This document shows positions 8,555 to 17,555 of a stretch of DNA of 62,791 nucleotides, in pieces. The notes under the pieces were generated by a model. The model was not told the DNA's origin. It searched no databases and worked only from the letters and a program-made list of their open reading frames with translations. The DNA is from Actinomycetota bacterium (GTDB lineage Bacteria > Actinomycetota > Actinomycetes > S36-B12). Location of the stretch: contig VGCC01000011.1 of NCBI GenBank assembly GCA_016870195.1, forward strand, positions 1 to 62,791, in the 5' to 3' direction. How positions within the stretch are numbered: the stretch's first letter is position 1; every line of letters starts with the position of its first letter. Made by a program: the position numbers and the translations under genes.

Positions 8555-10560
8555 GGACCACGGTGCACTCGGGGACCACCCGCGCGATGCGCGGACCGAT
8601 CACCCTTGTCTCCGCAGCTCTGCTCGCGCTCGCTGTCTCCTCCGCCGGGGTGGGTCTCGTGCTCGCCGGCGGTGCGTACTCGGAGCCACCGGCCGGACTC
8701 CCCGACGCAGGGCCGTTTGTGGTGTGGGGGGCGTCGATCCTGCGCGTGCTGACCGACGCGGCCGCGGTGGCCACCATCGGCTTCCTCCTCTCCGCAGCGT
8801 TCCTGACGCCCTCGGGGAAGAACGGGGTCATCTCGCGCGAGGGCCGCAAAGACGTGGTGCGGGCAAGTTGGGCAGCGTTCTGCTGGGCCGTGTGTGCACT
8901 CGCGCAACTATTTCTGGTGCTCGCCGAGGTGCTAGGCCTCCCCCTCGCCCAGGCTGTGGATCCGGCGGTGGTCTCGACGTATGCGAACGAACTTCCGATC
9001 ACGCGTGCACTCCTGGCGATGGTGCTCCTCGCGGTGATCGTCGGTGTCGCAGGGCTCACCACATCAACATCGGGTGCCGCGGCGTCCTGGCTGGTGGTTG
9101 CGGTGCTCGCAGCGGTTCTCCCAGCCTTGGCAGGACACGCGGCAGGACTCGGCGACCACGAGTTGGCGGTCACGGCAGGGGTGGCCCACGTGATCGCGGC
9201 CGTGCTCTGGATCGGCGGCCTGATCGCCCTCACCACACATGCGCTACGCCGCGACATTCCGCTACGCCGCGCGGTGCAGCGCTTCTCTCCGATCGCGCTG
9301 ATCGCCATCGTGCTGCTCGCGGTCAGTGGACTCGCGAACGCCTACACCCGCCTCGATGGACCCGCACAACTCCTGACAACCGGATACGGCCAGGTCACCC
9401 TGATGAAGGTGGGTCTGCTCGTGGGACTCGGTGTGATCGGGTATGTGATGCGGGCTCGGGTCATGCCATCCCTCGACTCCGCGAGTCGGCTCTCCGCATT
9501 CGCACGCGTCGCGGGAATCGAGCTCACCATCATGGCGATGGCGATCGGTTTGGGGGTGGCTCTGGCGACGAGCCCATATCCGCGGGAGGAACTCTCCCTC
9601 CCAACCTACGGTGAGAATCTCCTCGGCTTCGCATATCCGCCGCCTCCCACCATCGAGGCGGTGGCTTTCGGAGGACGGATCGACCCGTTGTTCCTGACGC
9701 TCAGCCTGGTTGCAGCCGCGCTCTACGTCATCGGCTACGTGCGCGTCCGCACGCGCGGGGACTCCTGGCCCGTGATGCGACTCGTCTGCTGGCTCGGTGG
9801 CATCTCGATCGTCATCTGGTGCACGAACGCCGGCATCTCCACCTATGCGATGGTGTCGGTGGGACTTCACATGGTGCAGCACATGACGCTGACCATGCTC
9901 GCTCCGATCCTGCTGGTGCTCGGCGCACCCGCGACCCTTGCGCTGCGGGCATTGAAGCCGTCGAAGGGGAACGAACGCGGCCCACGCGAATGGCTGGTGT
10001 GGTTCCTGCACAGTCCGATCACGCGCGTTCTCACGAACCCCTTCTACGTCTTCCTCGTCTACGTCATCGGTCTCTACGGCCTGTATTTCACGCCCGCATT
10101 TGGCTGGCTGATGGGATCGCACGTCGGGCACGTGATCATGCAGACGCATTTCCTGATCAGCGGTTACCTCTTCTACTGGGTCCTGATCGGTATCGATCCG
10201 CGTCCAAAGCCCCTGCCGTACTGGGGCCGCATGATGCTGCTCCTGCTTGCTCTCAGCGTCCACGGATTCTTCGCCGTCATCATGATGATGGGCAGTACCC
10301 CGATGGCCGTCGAGTGGTTCGGCCTGGTGCGCCCCGACTGGGTCACCGATCCCTTGCAGGACACCCTGCTCGGCGGCCAGGTGGCCTGGGGGCTCTCGGA
10401 GATCCCGACCCTGATCGTGCTGATCGTGATCGCCGTGCAGTGGGCGCGCAGTGACGAGCGGGACGCGACCCGACGCGACCGTCAGGCCGATCGTGATGAC
10501 GATGCCGAACTGCGCGCTTACAACGCCCATCTCGCGCAACTTTCAAAGCGGAGTGAGTAG
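8551..10560 (+). CDS. CopD-CtaG fusion, copper import and cytochrome oxidase assembly membrane protein
   Basis: 669 residues in two membrane domains. Residues about 15-345 form a CopD-like domain (repeated hydrophobic helices, with HALRRDIPLRRAVQRFS and ALLAVSGLANAY typical of CopD). Residues about 375-640 form a caa3-type CtaG domain, with HMVQHM, HSPITRVLTNP and HFLISGYLFYW containing likely metal-binding His. The C-terminal tail is charged and cytoplasmic. The domain union is common in actinomycetes, where it is thought to link copper entry across the membrane to CuA/CuB loading of terminal oxidase. The 4-bp overlap with copC supports a joint task. Confidence 0.88.
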   Translation: MRTTVHSGTTRAMRGPITLVSAALLALAVSSAGVGLVLAGGAYSEPPAGLPDAGPFVVWGASILRVLTDAAAVATIGFLLSAAFLTPSGKNGVISREGRKDVVRASWAAFCWAVCALAQLFLVLAEVLGLPLAQAVDPAVVSTYANELPITRALLAMVLLAVIVGVAGLTTSTSGAAASWLVVAVLAAVLPALAGHAAGLGDHELAVTAGVAHVIAAVLWIGGLIALTTHALRRDIPLRRAVQRFSPIALIAIVLLAVSGLANAYTRLDGPAQLLTTGYGQVTLMKVGLLVGLGVIGYVMRARVMPSLDSASRLSAFARVAGIELTIMAMAIGLGVALATSPYPREELSLPTYGENLLGFAYPPPPTIEAVAFGGRIDPLFLTLSLVAAALYVIGYVRVRTRGDSWPVMRLVCWLGGISIVIWCTNAGISTYAMVSVGLHMVQHMTLTMLAPILLVLGAPATLALRALKPSKGNERGPREWLVWFLHSPITRVLTNPFYVFLVYVIGLYGLYFTPAFGWLMGSHVGHVIMQTHFLISGYLFYWVLIGIDPRPKPLPYWGRMMLLLLALSVHGFFAVIMMMGSTPMAVEWFGLVRPDWVTDPLQDTLLGGQVAWGLSEIPTLIVLIVIAVQWARSDERDATRRDRQADRDDDAELRAYNAHLAQLSKRSE

Positions 10561-11274
10561 GTGAGGATCGCCGTCGCAGTTCTACTCCTCGCGCTCACAG
10601 GCACGGGCACCGCACATGCATCTGATCTGAGCTTCGATCCCGCACTCGTCGGAGATGCTCGCCAGGTAATCGTGGTGACGGCCGATTCCTGGCGTTCGAC
10701 CGAGGGCACCCTCCTCGCCTACGAGCGCACCGGTCAGGGGTGGCGCGTGGTGCAGCCGGAGGTGCGCGCCCAACTCGGCTCAGGGGGAATGGTGCGTGGT
10801 GATCGCCGCCGTCAGGGATCGGGGGCCACACCAACGGGTGTGTACGACATCGTCAGTGCCTTCGGCCGCAAGCCGAACCCTGGAACCGCTGTGGAGTACC
10901 GCCAGGTCGATCGCGACGACGCCTGGACCTACAACCCCCGCGTGCCTGAGACGTACAACATCTACCAGGACGTCGATCGATCCTGGAAGTCCTACGGCCG
11001 CTACGTCGAGGAGTTGTGGGATATGGGGATGCAGTACGACTATGTCGCGGTGTTGGACTTCAACCTCCCACGTGGCCCCATCACCAGGAACGCACGCGGG
11101 GTGCGGGTGACCGACAAGCCGGGGAGCCTCCAGCGTGGCGGGGGAATCTTCCTGCACGTCGATAACGGGAACAAGACCGCCGGCTGCATCGCCGTCGAGA
11201 AGTCCGTGATGCGTGGGCTCATGACGTGGCTCGATCCGGAGCTGTCCCCCGCGATCGTGATCCGGGTCGACTAG
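10561..11274 (+). CDS. Secreted L,D-transpeptidase-like (YkuD-fold) protein
   Basis: 237 residues from GTG 10561, directly abutting the copD stop. The first 19 residues form a signal peptide. The catalytic signature is H199-VDNGNKTAG-C209, matching the HxN...GC motif of the YkuD/ErfK family, which makes 3-3 peptidoglycan cross-links or links proteins to peptidoglycan. The domain is preceded by GSGATPTGVYDI, also typical of the family (residues near 86-97). Only one domain is present, with no peptidoglycan-binding or Ig-like module, so it resembles the short YkuD proteins of actinomycetes more than mycobacterial LdtMt2. It shares its terminal CTAG with the opposing gene. Confidence 0.82.
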   Translation: MRIAVAVLLLALTGTGTAHASDLSFDPALVGDARQVIVVTADSWRSTEGTLLAYERTGQGWRVVQPEVRAQLGSGGMVRGDRRRQGSGATPTGVYDIVSAFGRKPNPGTAVEYRQVDRDDAWTYNPRVPETYNIYQDVDRSWKSYGRYVEELWDMGMQYDYVAVLDFNLPRGPITRNARGVRVTDKPGSLQRGGGIFLHVDNGNKTAGCIAVEKSVMRGLMTWLDPELSPAIVIRVD

Positions 11275-12047
11275 AACTCGACGATGTCGCGTAGCGCCGG
11301 AAATTCCGCCCGCCAGTCAGGTCCCGCGTCCGGATCGATCTCTGCCCGGATGACCTGGGCACCCTCTCCAGCGCGGACCAGGGTGGTGCCCATCGGATCG
11401 ATCACCACGGAGTGGCCACCGAGTGCAAGGCCGTTCTGGTCTCCGACCTGATTGCACGCCACCACCCATGCTTGGTTCTCGATGGCACGCGCTGGCAGAA
11501 GCGCATCCCAGTGACCGATACGTTTCGTGGGCCACCCCGAGGCGATGAGGAACGCTCCGGCCCCTGCCTGGGTCATCGCGCGGAACATCTCGGGGAATCG
11601 CAGGTCGTAACACGTCGCAATCCCGGTGAGACCTAAGGGGGTCTCGACCATGACCAGTTCGGTGCCTGGTGTCATGGTCTCGTGCTCTCCGGCGTAGGTG
11701 AAGACGTGGATCTTTCGGTAGAACGCGACCAATTCCCCGGATGGGTCGAACAGGATGCTGGTGTTGTGCAGCAGGTCTCCGGCTCGCTCACAGAAGGATC
11801 CGCCGTGTAACCAGATTCCGTGCTTGCGCGCAAGGGTGGCGAGTGCTGTCGCCAGGGGGCCGTCGAGGGTCTGGGCGTGTTCGCGCGCGGAAGCGAGGTC
11901 AAAGGCAGTGATGTTCCACAGCTCGGGGAGCACCATCACATCGGTGTCGTGCGCCTCGCGCTCGATGAGGCCGAGCACCCGCTCGACCCGATGCGCCACA
12001 GATTCCGACGTCGAACAGTCGACCTGCAGGATTGTCACTCCGACCAC
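11271..12047 (-). CDS. Carbon-nitrogen hydrolase (nitrilase superfamily, omega-amidase-like)
   Basis: 258 residues carrying the nitrilase triad: Glu42 (LPELW), Lys112 (YRKIHVF) and Cys146 (ATCYDLRFPE). The length and CYDLRFPE fit branch 10 / omega-amidase-type enzymes that hydrolyse small amides such as 2-oxoglutaramate or deaminated glutathione; the substrate cannot be told from sequence. No signal peptide, so cytoplasmic. The stop TAG and the stop of the opposing transpeptidase gene overlap in one palindromic CTAG. ATG lies at 12047, only 30 bp from a divergent gene. Confidence 0.87.
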   Translation of the reverse strand: MVGVTILQVDCSTSESVAHRVERVLGLIEREAHDTDVMVLPELWNITAFDLASAREHAQTLDGPLATALATLARKHGIWLHGGSFCERAGDLLHNTSILFDPSGELVAFYRKIHVFTYAGEHETMTPGTELVMVETPLGLTGIATCYDLRFPEMFRAMTQAGAGAFLIASGWPTKRIGHWDALLPARAIENQAWVVACNQVGDQNGLALGGHSVVIDPMGTTLVRAGEGAQVIRAEIDPDAGPDWRAEFPALRDIVEF

Positions 12048-12077
12048 GGGGGAACGCTATCCGGCTAGCATCCCGAT

Positions 12078-12860
12078 GTGAGTGAGAGCGTGCAGATCTG
12101 GCGCACATCCCTGGACGACTTCATCGCTCTGGTGGAGCCACTTGACGACAGCGCCTGGGCACAGCCAACCCCGTGCCCGGGTTGGACGGTGGGCGACGTC
12201 GTCGCACACGTCATCGATCTTGAGGCTCACTTCACTGGTGATCCACGTCCCGATCATCTACCCGACTGGGGAGAACTCCCCCACGTGTCGACCGACATGC
12301 AGCAATTCATCGAGATCGGAGTCGATGCACGACGTGGTAGCCTACCAGCACAGCTGCGTGACGAACTCCGCAACGTCGCCGATCGCCGTGCCGCACAACT
12401 CCGAGACGCAGACCTGCGGCGGCCGGTGATGTGGTTCGTCGGCGAGATCCCACTGGAACGCCTCCTCGGGATGCGCGCATTCGATATTTGGACCCACGAG
12501 CAGGACATCCGCTCCGCACTCAACATCCCCGGTGGCCTCGATTCCGCCGGCGCGCTGGTGGCGTGGGACCGGATTCGCGACACGCTCCCGTTCATCTGGG
12601 GCAAGAAGGTTGGAACGACTCAGACCCTCAGGATCGTGGTCACACCCCCGGGACCGGCCGGGACCTTGACACTCGCGCCCGTCGGAGACCGCATCGGTTA
12701 CGACGACTCCGCGACACCCGAGATCGAAGTCGAGCTGACCTTCGGAGATCTGGCGGCACGTGGGGCAGGTCGTATTCCAGCCGAGCAGGTGGTCGTGACG
12801 GTGACGGGCGATCAAGATTTGGCGCGACGGTTCCTGCAGGAATTGGTGTTCACACCGTAG
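12078..12860 (+). CDS. Mycothiol-dependent maleylpyruvate isomerase-type (DinB superfamily) protein
   Basis: 260 residues from GTG 12078. The N-terminal DinB-like four-helix domain has PCPGWTVGDVVAHVIDLE near residues 32-49, with the first metal-binding His, and DIWTHEQDIR near 138-147 with another; this is the TIGR03083 pattern. The C-terminal half is an SCP2-like alpha/beta domain. Members use mycothiol as cofactor in thiol transfer or isomerisation, and most, including this one, have no assigned substrate. It overlaps the E2 gene tail-to-tail by 11 bp. Its presence suggests the organism makes mycothiol. Confidence 0.78.
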   Translation: MSESVQIWRTSLDDFIALVEPLDDSAWAQPTPCPGWTVGDVVAHVIDLEAHFTGDPRPDHLPDWGELPHVSTDMQQFIEIGVDARRGSLPAQLRDELRNVADRRAAQLRDADLRRPVMWFVGEIPLERLLGMRAFDIWTHEQDIRSALNIPGGLDSAGALVAWDRIRDTLPFIWGKKVGTTQTLRIVVTPPGPAGTLTLAPVGDRIGYDDSATPEIEVELTFGDLAARGAGRIPAEQVVVTVTGDQDLARRFLQELVFTP

Positions 12861-14067
12861 GGTCGAAGAGCAGTTCCATCGCAGGATCCGACAAGAACTC
12901 AGCCACGCTCGCCAGGGCCCGTGAACCCAACGCCCCGTCGATCACTCGGTGATCGAAGGAGAGGGTCAACTGGACGATCGGACGGACCGCGATCTGACCA
13001 TCGACCACCCAGGCACGGTCCAGGATCCGACCCATCGCCAGGATCGCGGACTGCCCCGGGGTGAGGATAGGGGTTCCACCGTCGACACCGAAAACCCCCA
13101 CGTTGGTCAGCGTGATCGTTCCTCCAGTGAGATCGGTCGGTGAACTACGCCCCTCGCGCGCAATGTCGATCACCTGCTGGATCGCCCGGGCGAGTTCGAC
13201 GATCGTCATCCCACCTGCGTTCTTCACGACGGGGACCAGGAGCCCGCGGGGGGTATCGGCCGCGAGTCCGAGGTGGACGTGACGGTGCACGATGATGTCC
13301 GCCCCATCGGTGGTGTCCACCCAGGTCGCATTGATCCGCGGGTATTTCTGCGCCGCACGGATCCACCCCATCGCCACGAGGGCGAGTGGGGTGATGCGCA
13401 GAGCGGCGTGCTCGGGATTGCCCCGCAGGCGCTGCACGATCTGCATGCTGCGAGACATGTCGACTTCGACCCACTCGGTCACGTGCGGTGCGGTGAACTT
13501 GCTCTGCACCATCGCCTCGGCCATCGCCCGCTGGACACCACGCACCGGAATCCGATCACCGGGCTCATCGTCGGAGACACTCGGCAGTGACGGCTCCGTT
13601 CCCAGAGCAGCGAGAACATCGGCGCGGGTCACCTCGCCGTGGGGCCCGCTCCCCGTGAGTTGAGCGACATCGAGGCCGTTGTCACGGGCAAGCTTGCGGA
13701 CCACCGGCTTGATCCGAGCCCGTGCACCCGTGATGGGTGCGGATCCATTGGCGACACGTGCACGTCGCGTGGGTCGGGTCCCCGACGCGTCCTTGACCCC
13801 GTACCCGACGAGCACGGGCTCCGCAGTCTGCACGGCGATCGTGACGATGGGTGTGCCAACCGCGATCACCTGCCCGACCTCGACATGGATCGCGTCGATC
13901 GTTCCGGCGAAGGGGCACGGGAGTTCCACTGCTGCCTTGGCGGTTTCAATCTCGCAGATCGTCTGGTTCACCGACACCTGGTCTCCCGGCTGCACCCACC
14001 ACCGCAGGATCTCCGCTTCGGTGAGACCCTCCCCGACGTCGGGGAGCAGGAACGTCTCTGTCGCCAT
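12850..14067 (-). CDS. bkdC: Dihydrolipoyllysine acyltransferase (E2) of a 2-oxoacid dehydrogenase complex
   Basis: 405 residues: one lipoyl domain (1-76; Lys44 in ETAKA carries lipoate), a linker, a peripheral-subunit-binding domain (about 120-160, KPVVRKLARDNGLDVA) and the acyltransferase core ending in FDHRVIDGALG with the catalytic HxxxD. It accepts the acyl group from E1 and passes it to CoA. ATG 14067 overlaps the E1-beta stop (TGATG). With split E1a/E1b upstream and no E3 gene, the order matches the branched-chain 2-oxoacid dehydrogenase operon of actinomycetes; a pyruvate-specific complex cannot be excluded from sequence. Confidence 0.88.
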   Translation of the reverse strand: MATETFLLPDVGEGLTEAEILRWWVQPGDQVSVNQTICEIETAKAAVELPCPFAGTIDAIHVEVGQVIAVGTPIVTIAVQTAEPVLVGYGVKDASGTRPTRRARVANGSAPITGARARIKPVVRKLARDNGLDVAQLTGSGPHGEVTRADVLAALGTEPSLPSVSDDEPGDRIPVRGVQRAMAEAMVQSKFTAPHVTEWVEVDMSRSMQIVQRLRGNPEHAALRITPLALVAMGWIRAAQKYPRINATWVDTTDGADIIVHRHVHLGLAADTPRGLLVPVVKNAGGMTIVELARAIQQVIDIAREGRSSPTDLTGGTITLTNVGVFGVDGGTPILTPGQSAILAMGRILDRAWVVDGQIAVRPIVQLTLSFDHRVIDGALGSRALASVAEFLSDPAMELLFDPTV

Positions 14068-15050
14068 CAGTCCTCCATGACCCTGTCTACCGCGGTCAAC
14101 ACCCGATCGAGGTCCGGGAGGAAATCCTCCTCCAACCGGCTCGCCGGGTAGGGCACGTCGTATCCCGTGACGCGCTGGACCGGTGCTTCGAGAGAGTAGA
14201 AGCAACGCTCGGCGATCTGGGCTGCGATCTCGGCACCGAGGCCCGCCGTACGGGAGGCCTCGTGCACGATCACAGCCCGGCCGGTGCGCTCCACCGACTC
14301 CACGACGGTTGCGAGATCAAGTGGGGAAAGGGACTGCAGGTCGATGACCTCGAGTGCAACACCATCAGCAGCCTCGGCAGCTTCTAGGCAGGTGCGGACC
14401 ATAGGCCCGTACGCGATCACGCTCACGTCCGTCCCGGGGCGCATGATCCGAGCGCGCCATGGGGAGAGGAGCCCGGTGTTTCCCAGAGTCGTGTCGAGAT
14501 CGACCTCGCCCTTGTCCCAGTAACGCCGCTTGGGTTCGAGGTAGATGACCGGATCTTCACATGCGATGGCCTGCTGGATGGTGAGGTAGGCAGACTGAGG
14601 ATCACTCGGTGTGAGAACCCGAAGTCCTGCAGTGTGCACGAAGTACGCCTCGGGGGATTCGCTGTGGTGTTCGACCGCACCGATTCCTCCGCCGTAGGGC
14701 ATGCGCATCACCATCGGAAGGCGCACAGTCCCGGCGGAGCGACGGTGCATCTTCGCGACCTGCGACACGATCTGGTCGAAGGCGGGGTACACGAAAGCCT
14801 CGAACTGGATTTCGATGACAGGCCGATATCCGCGCATCGCGAGTCCGATAGCGGTGCCGACGATGCCGCTCTCCGCCAGCGGAGCATCCATGACCCGGTG
14901 TTCACCGAAGTCCTTCTGCAGTCCGTCGGTCACGCGGAAGACGCCTCCCAGGCGGCCGATATCCTGCCCAAACAACACGACCTTGGAGTCGGCGTCCATC
15001 GCCACCCTGAGTCCCTCATTGATGGCACGTGCCATCGTCATGGTCGTCAT
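14067..15050 (-). CDS. bkdB: 2-oxoacid dehydrogenase E1 component, beta subunit
   Basis: 327 residues of transketolase-type pyrimidine-binding and C-terminal domains. FGQDIGRLGGVFRVTDGL, DAPLAESGIVGTAIGLA and the cofactor-contacting GGIGAVEHHSESPEAYF segment are characteristic of E1-beta. With E1-alpha it forms the alpha2beta2 ThDP enzyme that decarboxylates branched-chain 2-oxoacids and reductively acylates the lipoyl arm of E2. It overlaps E1-alpha by 4 bp and the E2 start by 1 bp, so the three subunits are probably made in step. Confidence 0.9.
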   Translation of the reverse strand: MTTMTMARAINEGLRVAMDADSKVVLFGQDIGRLGGVFRVTDGLQKDFGEHRVMDAPLAESGIVGTAIGLAMRGYRPVIEIQFEAFVYPAFDQIVSQVAKMHRRSAGTVRLPMVMRMPYGGGIGAVEHHSESPEAYFVHTAGLRVLTPSDPQSAYLTIQQAIACEDPVIYLEPKRRYWDKGEVDLDTTLGNTGLLSPWRARIMRPGTDVSVIAYGPMVRTCLEAAEAADGVALEVIDLQSLSPLDLATVVESVERTGRAVIVHEASRTAGLGAEIAAQIAERCFYSLEAPVQRVTGYDVPYPASRLEEDFLPDLDRVLTAVDRVMED

Positions 15051-16126
15051 CGCACACCTTGATCTACGAATCCAGCGTGATACTCCTCGAACTCCGCGCG
15101 TTGGGCATGAAGCAAGGAATGCTCTTCGGCATACACGTGATCGAAGATCGACACTGCTTCGGGGACGGGGAGACGCCGGACACCTTCACGCAGCGTCACG
15201 GCCATGTCGTCGGCTTCGCGGTCGATGGTGTCGAAATACGTACGATCGGCAATTCCCTCCCTGGCGAGGTACACCTTCAGTCGTTCGATGGGATCGCGTA
15301 GGCGCCATCGTTCGACCTCATCTCCCATGCGGTAGCGCGTCGGATCATCCGAGGTGGTGTGGGCACCCATGCGATAGGTGTACGCCTCGATGAGAGTGGC
15401 GCCATTCCCACTGCGTGCGCGCTCGAGGGCGGCACGGGTCACCGCCATCACGGCGAGGACGTCATTACCGTCGACGAAGGCTCCGGGGAAGCCGAAACCG
15501 GTGGCTCGTTGATGGATCGGAACAGCACTCTGCCGCTCCCGTGGCTGCGAGATGGCCCACTGATTGTTTTGACAGAAGAAGACGACGGGGGCGGTGAAGA
15601 CCGATGCGAACACGAATCCCTCATTCACATCGCCCTGCGCGGTGGCACCGTCGCCAAAGTAGGTAATAGTGGCATCGTCGGTTCCGTCGAGGCTTTGCCC
15701 CATCGCGTAGCCGACGCCATGGAGCACCTGGTTTCCGATGACGATCGTGTAGAGGCCACAACGTTTCTCGAGAGGGTCCCATCCGCCGTTGGTCAAACCT
15801 CGATACAGTTCCAGGATCTGTAGAGGTTGGACCCCGCGCGTGAGAGCAACGCCATGATCCCGATACGTCGGGAAGGCGAAATCCGAAGGGCGCAGGGCTG
15901 CTGCCGAGCCCACCTGGGCAGCCTCCTGGCCCAGGCAACTCGCCCAGATACCCAACTCACCCTGGCGCTGCAGGGCCGTTGCCTCGACGTCAAGGCGGCG
16001 CAGCATCACCATGCGGCGGTAGAGGTCACGCATCTCCCCGGGAGATAGGTCGATGTCGTAGTCAGGATGCGCGACCCGCTGACCCTCGGGGGTCAGTAGC
16101 TGGACAGGATCGGTCTCTGCGGTCAT
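15047..16126 (-). CDS. bkdA: 2-oxoacid dehydrogenase E1 component, alpha subunit
   Basis: 359 residues with the ThDP-binding motif [14 protein letters not shown]...NNQWAIS (GDG to NN) near residues 158-190 and the phosphorylation-loop-like [16 protein letters not shown] near 253-268 that contacts the cofactor. It is the first gene of the operon, starting at ATG 16126. Only 51 bp separate it from the divergent response-regulator gene, so the promoters probably overlap. [12 protein letters not shown] and [14 protein letters not shown] are typical of actinomycete BkdA. Loss should block leucine, isoleucine and valine degradation and supply of branched starters for fatty acids. Confidence 0.9.
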   Translation of the reverse strand: MTAETDPVQLLTPEGQRVAHPDYDIDLSPGEMRDLYRRMVMLRRLDVEATALQRQGELGIWASCLGQEAAQVGSAAALRPSDFAFPTYRDHGVALTRGVQPLQILELYRGLTNGGWDPLEKRCGLYTIVIGNQVLHGVGYAMGQSLDGTDDATITYFGDGATAQGDVNEGFVFASVFTAPVVFFCQNNQWAISQPRERQSAVPIHQRATGFGFPGAFVDGNDVLAVMAVTRAALERARSGNGATLIEAYTYRMGAHTTSDDPTRYRMGDEVERWRLRDPIERLKVYLAREGIADRTYFDTIDREADDMAVTLREGVRRLPVPEAVSIFDHVYAEEHSLLHAQRAEFEEYHAGFVDQGVR

Positions 16127-16177
16127 CGCGCGTCATCTTTGCACTGCCGGGGTGTCGAGGCAGCCGATAATTCCCAG

Positions 16178-16825
16178 ATGGAGCCGATCCGGATCTTCCT
16201 GCTCGACGACCACGAACTGGTCCGCCGCGGAGTGGCCGACCTCCAGGAGGTGGAAGCCGACCTCGCCGTGGTCGGGGAGGCGGGATCGGTCACCGAGGCG
16301 ATGGTGCGCATACCAGCGACCCGTCCCGATGTCGCCGTGTTGGATGTGCGCCTCCCCGACGGCAGCGGCGTGGACGGCTGCCGGGAGTTACGAGATCGCA
16401 CCCCCGGAACGGCCTATCTCATGCTTACGTCCTACGCCAACGACGAGGCCCTCTTCGGGACGATCCTGGCTGGAGCCTCCGGGTATCTGCTCAAGGACAT
16501 CCGTGGCAACGACCTGGTAGCAGCGATCCGCACCGTGGCCTCCGGGAAGAGCCTGCTCGATACCGTGCTGACTCAGCGGGTCATGGAGCGCATCAGTTTG
16601 GGATGCACAGGAGACGACCGACTCAGCGCCCTCTCCGACCAGGAACGGCGGATACTCGGACTCATCGGCGAGGGCATGACCAATCGTCAAATCGGCGACA
16701 GGCTCCACCTAGCAGAGAAGACGGTCAAGAACTACGTCTCCCGCCTCTTGGCCAAACTCGGAATGGAACGTCGCACCCAAGCAGCAGCCTTCGTGACACG
16801 GGTGCACGTGGCCCAGGGCCGCTAG
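16178..16825 (+). CDS. NarL/FixJ response regulator, very close to DevR/DosR
   Basis: 215 residues. The receiver domain has acidic pocket LLDDHE (8-13), phospho-acceptor Asp56 (VLDVRLPDG) and Lys near 106 (LLKDIRG); the LuxR-type helix-turn-helix ends in [26 protein letters not shown], nearly identical to the DNA-reading helix of mycobacterial DevR. DevR controls the hypoxia/nitric-oxide dormancy regulon. I start at ATG 16178 ([11 protein letters not shown]) instead of an earlier in-frame ATG at 16139, since the former matches the family N-terminus. A LuxR-type histidine kinase lies convergent and shares a CTAG stop. Confidence 0.88.
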   Translation: MEPIRIFLLDDHELVRRGVADLQEVEADLAVVGEAGSVTEAMVRIPATRPDVAVLDVRLPDGSGVDGCRELRDRTPGTAYLMLTSYANDEALFGTILAGASGYLLKDIRGNDLVAAIRTVASGKSLLDTVLTQRVMERISLGCTGDDRLSALSDQERRILGLIGEGMTNRQIGDRLHLAEKTVKNYVSRLLAKLGMERRTQAAAFVTRVHVAQGR

Positions 16826-17514
16826 GAAACAGGTACCCACCAACGCACCTGGGTTCCGCCCACGTGGTCCACCCGCGTTATCGTGCACGAACCACCCAGA
16901 TCACGGGCGCGCGAGACGAGATTCATCAGACCCGAGGGACACGTGACGCTCGGCGGTACCCCTATCCCATCGTCGATGACAACAACTTCCACGACCTCGG
17001 TAGATGCCGACACGCTGACATCCACCCGACGCGCGTGAGCGTGCCTCACCACGTTGGCGAGCGACTCACGCAGAGCTCCGATCACGTCCTCGACGATATG
17101 CAATGGAATGTGCGTGTCGATTGGTCCGGTGAGCCGCACGGACGGTTCGAAGCCGAGGAGGACGGCCCATCGTGCGGCTTCCTCCATGACCCGCTCGCGG
17201 ACACCGGTAGTAGGACCATCGGAGGGCCCATCTAGCACGATGATGGTCTGTCGAATCTCCCTAATCGTCGCGTCGATCTCTTCCACGGCCTGACCCACCC
17301 GCTCCCGGGCATCCAGCGACATACCACCCGAACTGTGCACGGTCTGGAGGAGCATTCCTGCGGCAAAGAGGCGTTGGATAACGAGATCGTGCAGATCACG
17401 GGCGATGCGATGATGGTCCTGGGCACGTGCCCTCGCGGGGACCGGCTCGGTGACGTGAGCAGGAGGCACCTGCCCATCCTGATGCGACGAACTCGGGGCC
17501 GCGCAAGGCTTCAC
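16822..17514 (-). CDS. DevS-like histidine kinase core lacking sensor domains
   Basis: 230 residues from GTG 17514. [20 protein letters not shown] (37-56) is the HisKA_3 phosphotransfer helix, with His42, and closely matches mycobacterial DevS/DosT; the N box ([12 protein letters not shown]), G1 (DDGIGV) and GLMNL complete the ATPase domain. DevS and DosT carry two N-terminal GAF domains, the first binding heme; here only about 35 Pro/Ala-rich residues precede the His, and the next 40 bp upstream run into another gene, so no sensor domain is encoded nearby. It has no membrane segment and should be cytosolic. The partner is almost certainly the convergent DevR-like regulator. Confidence 0.85.
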   Translation of the reverse strand: MKPCAAPSSSHQDGQVPPAHVTEPVPARARAQDHHRIARDLHDLVIQRLFAAGMLLQTVHSSGGMSLDARERVGQAVEEIDATIREIRQTIIVLDGPSDGPTTGVRERVMEEAARWAVLLGFEPSVRLTGPIDTHIPLHIVEDVIGALRESLANVVRHAHARRVDVSVSASTEVVEVVVIDDGIGVPPSVTCPSGLMNLVSRARDLGGSCTITRVDHVGGTQVRWWVPVS

Positions 17515-17555
17515 CCGGACACATCTCAGGTCTCACCTGCTGCCACACTCGCGCC

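Noticed and set aside
16127-16177. DosR box in front of the DevR-like gene
   Set aside because: I looked for the TTSGGGACTWWAGTCCCSAA pattern and found no convincing match in this short interval.
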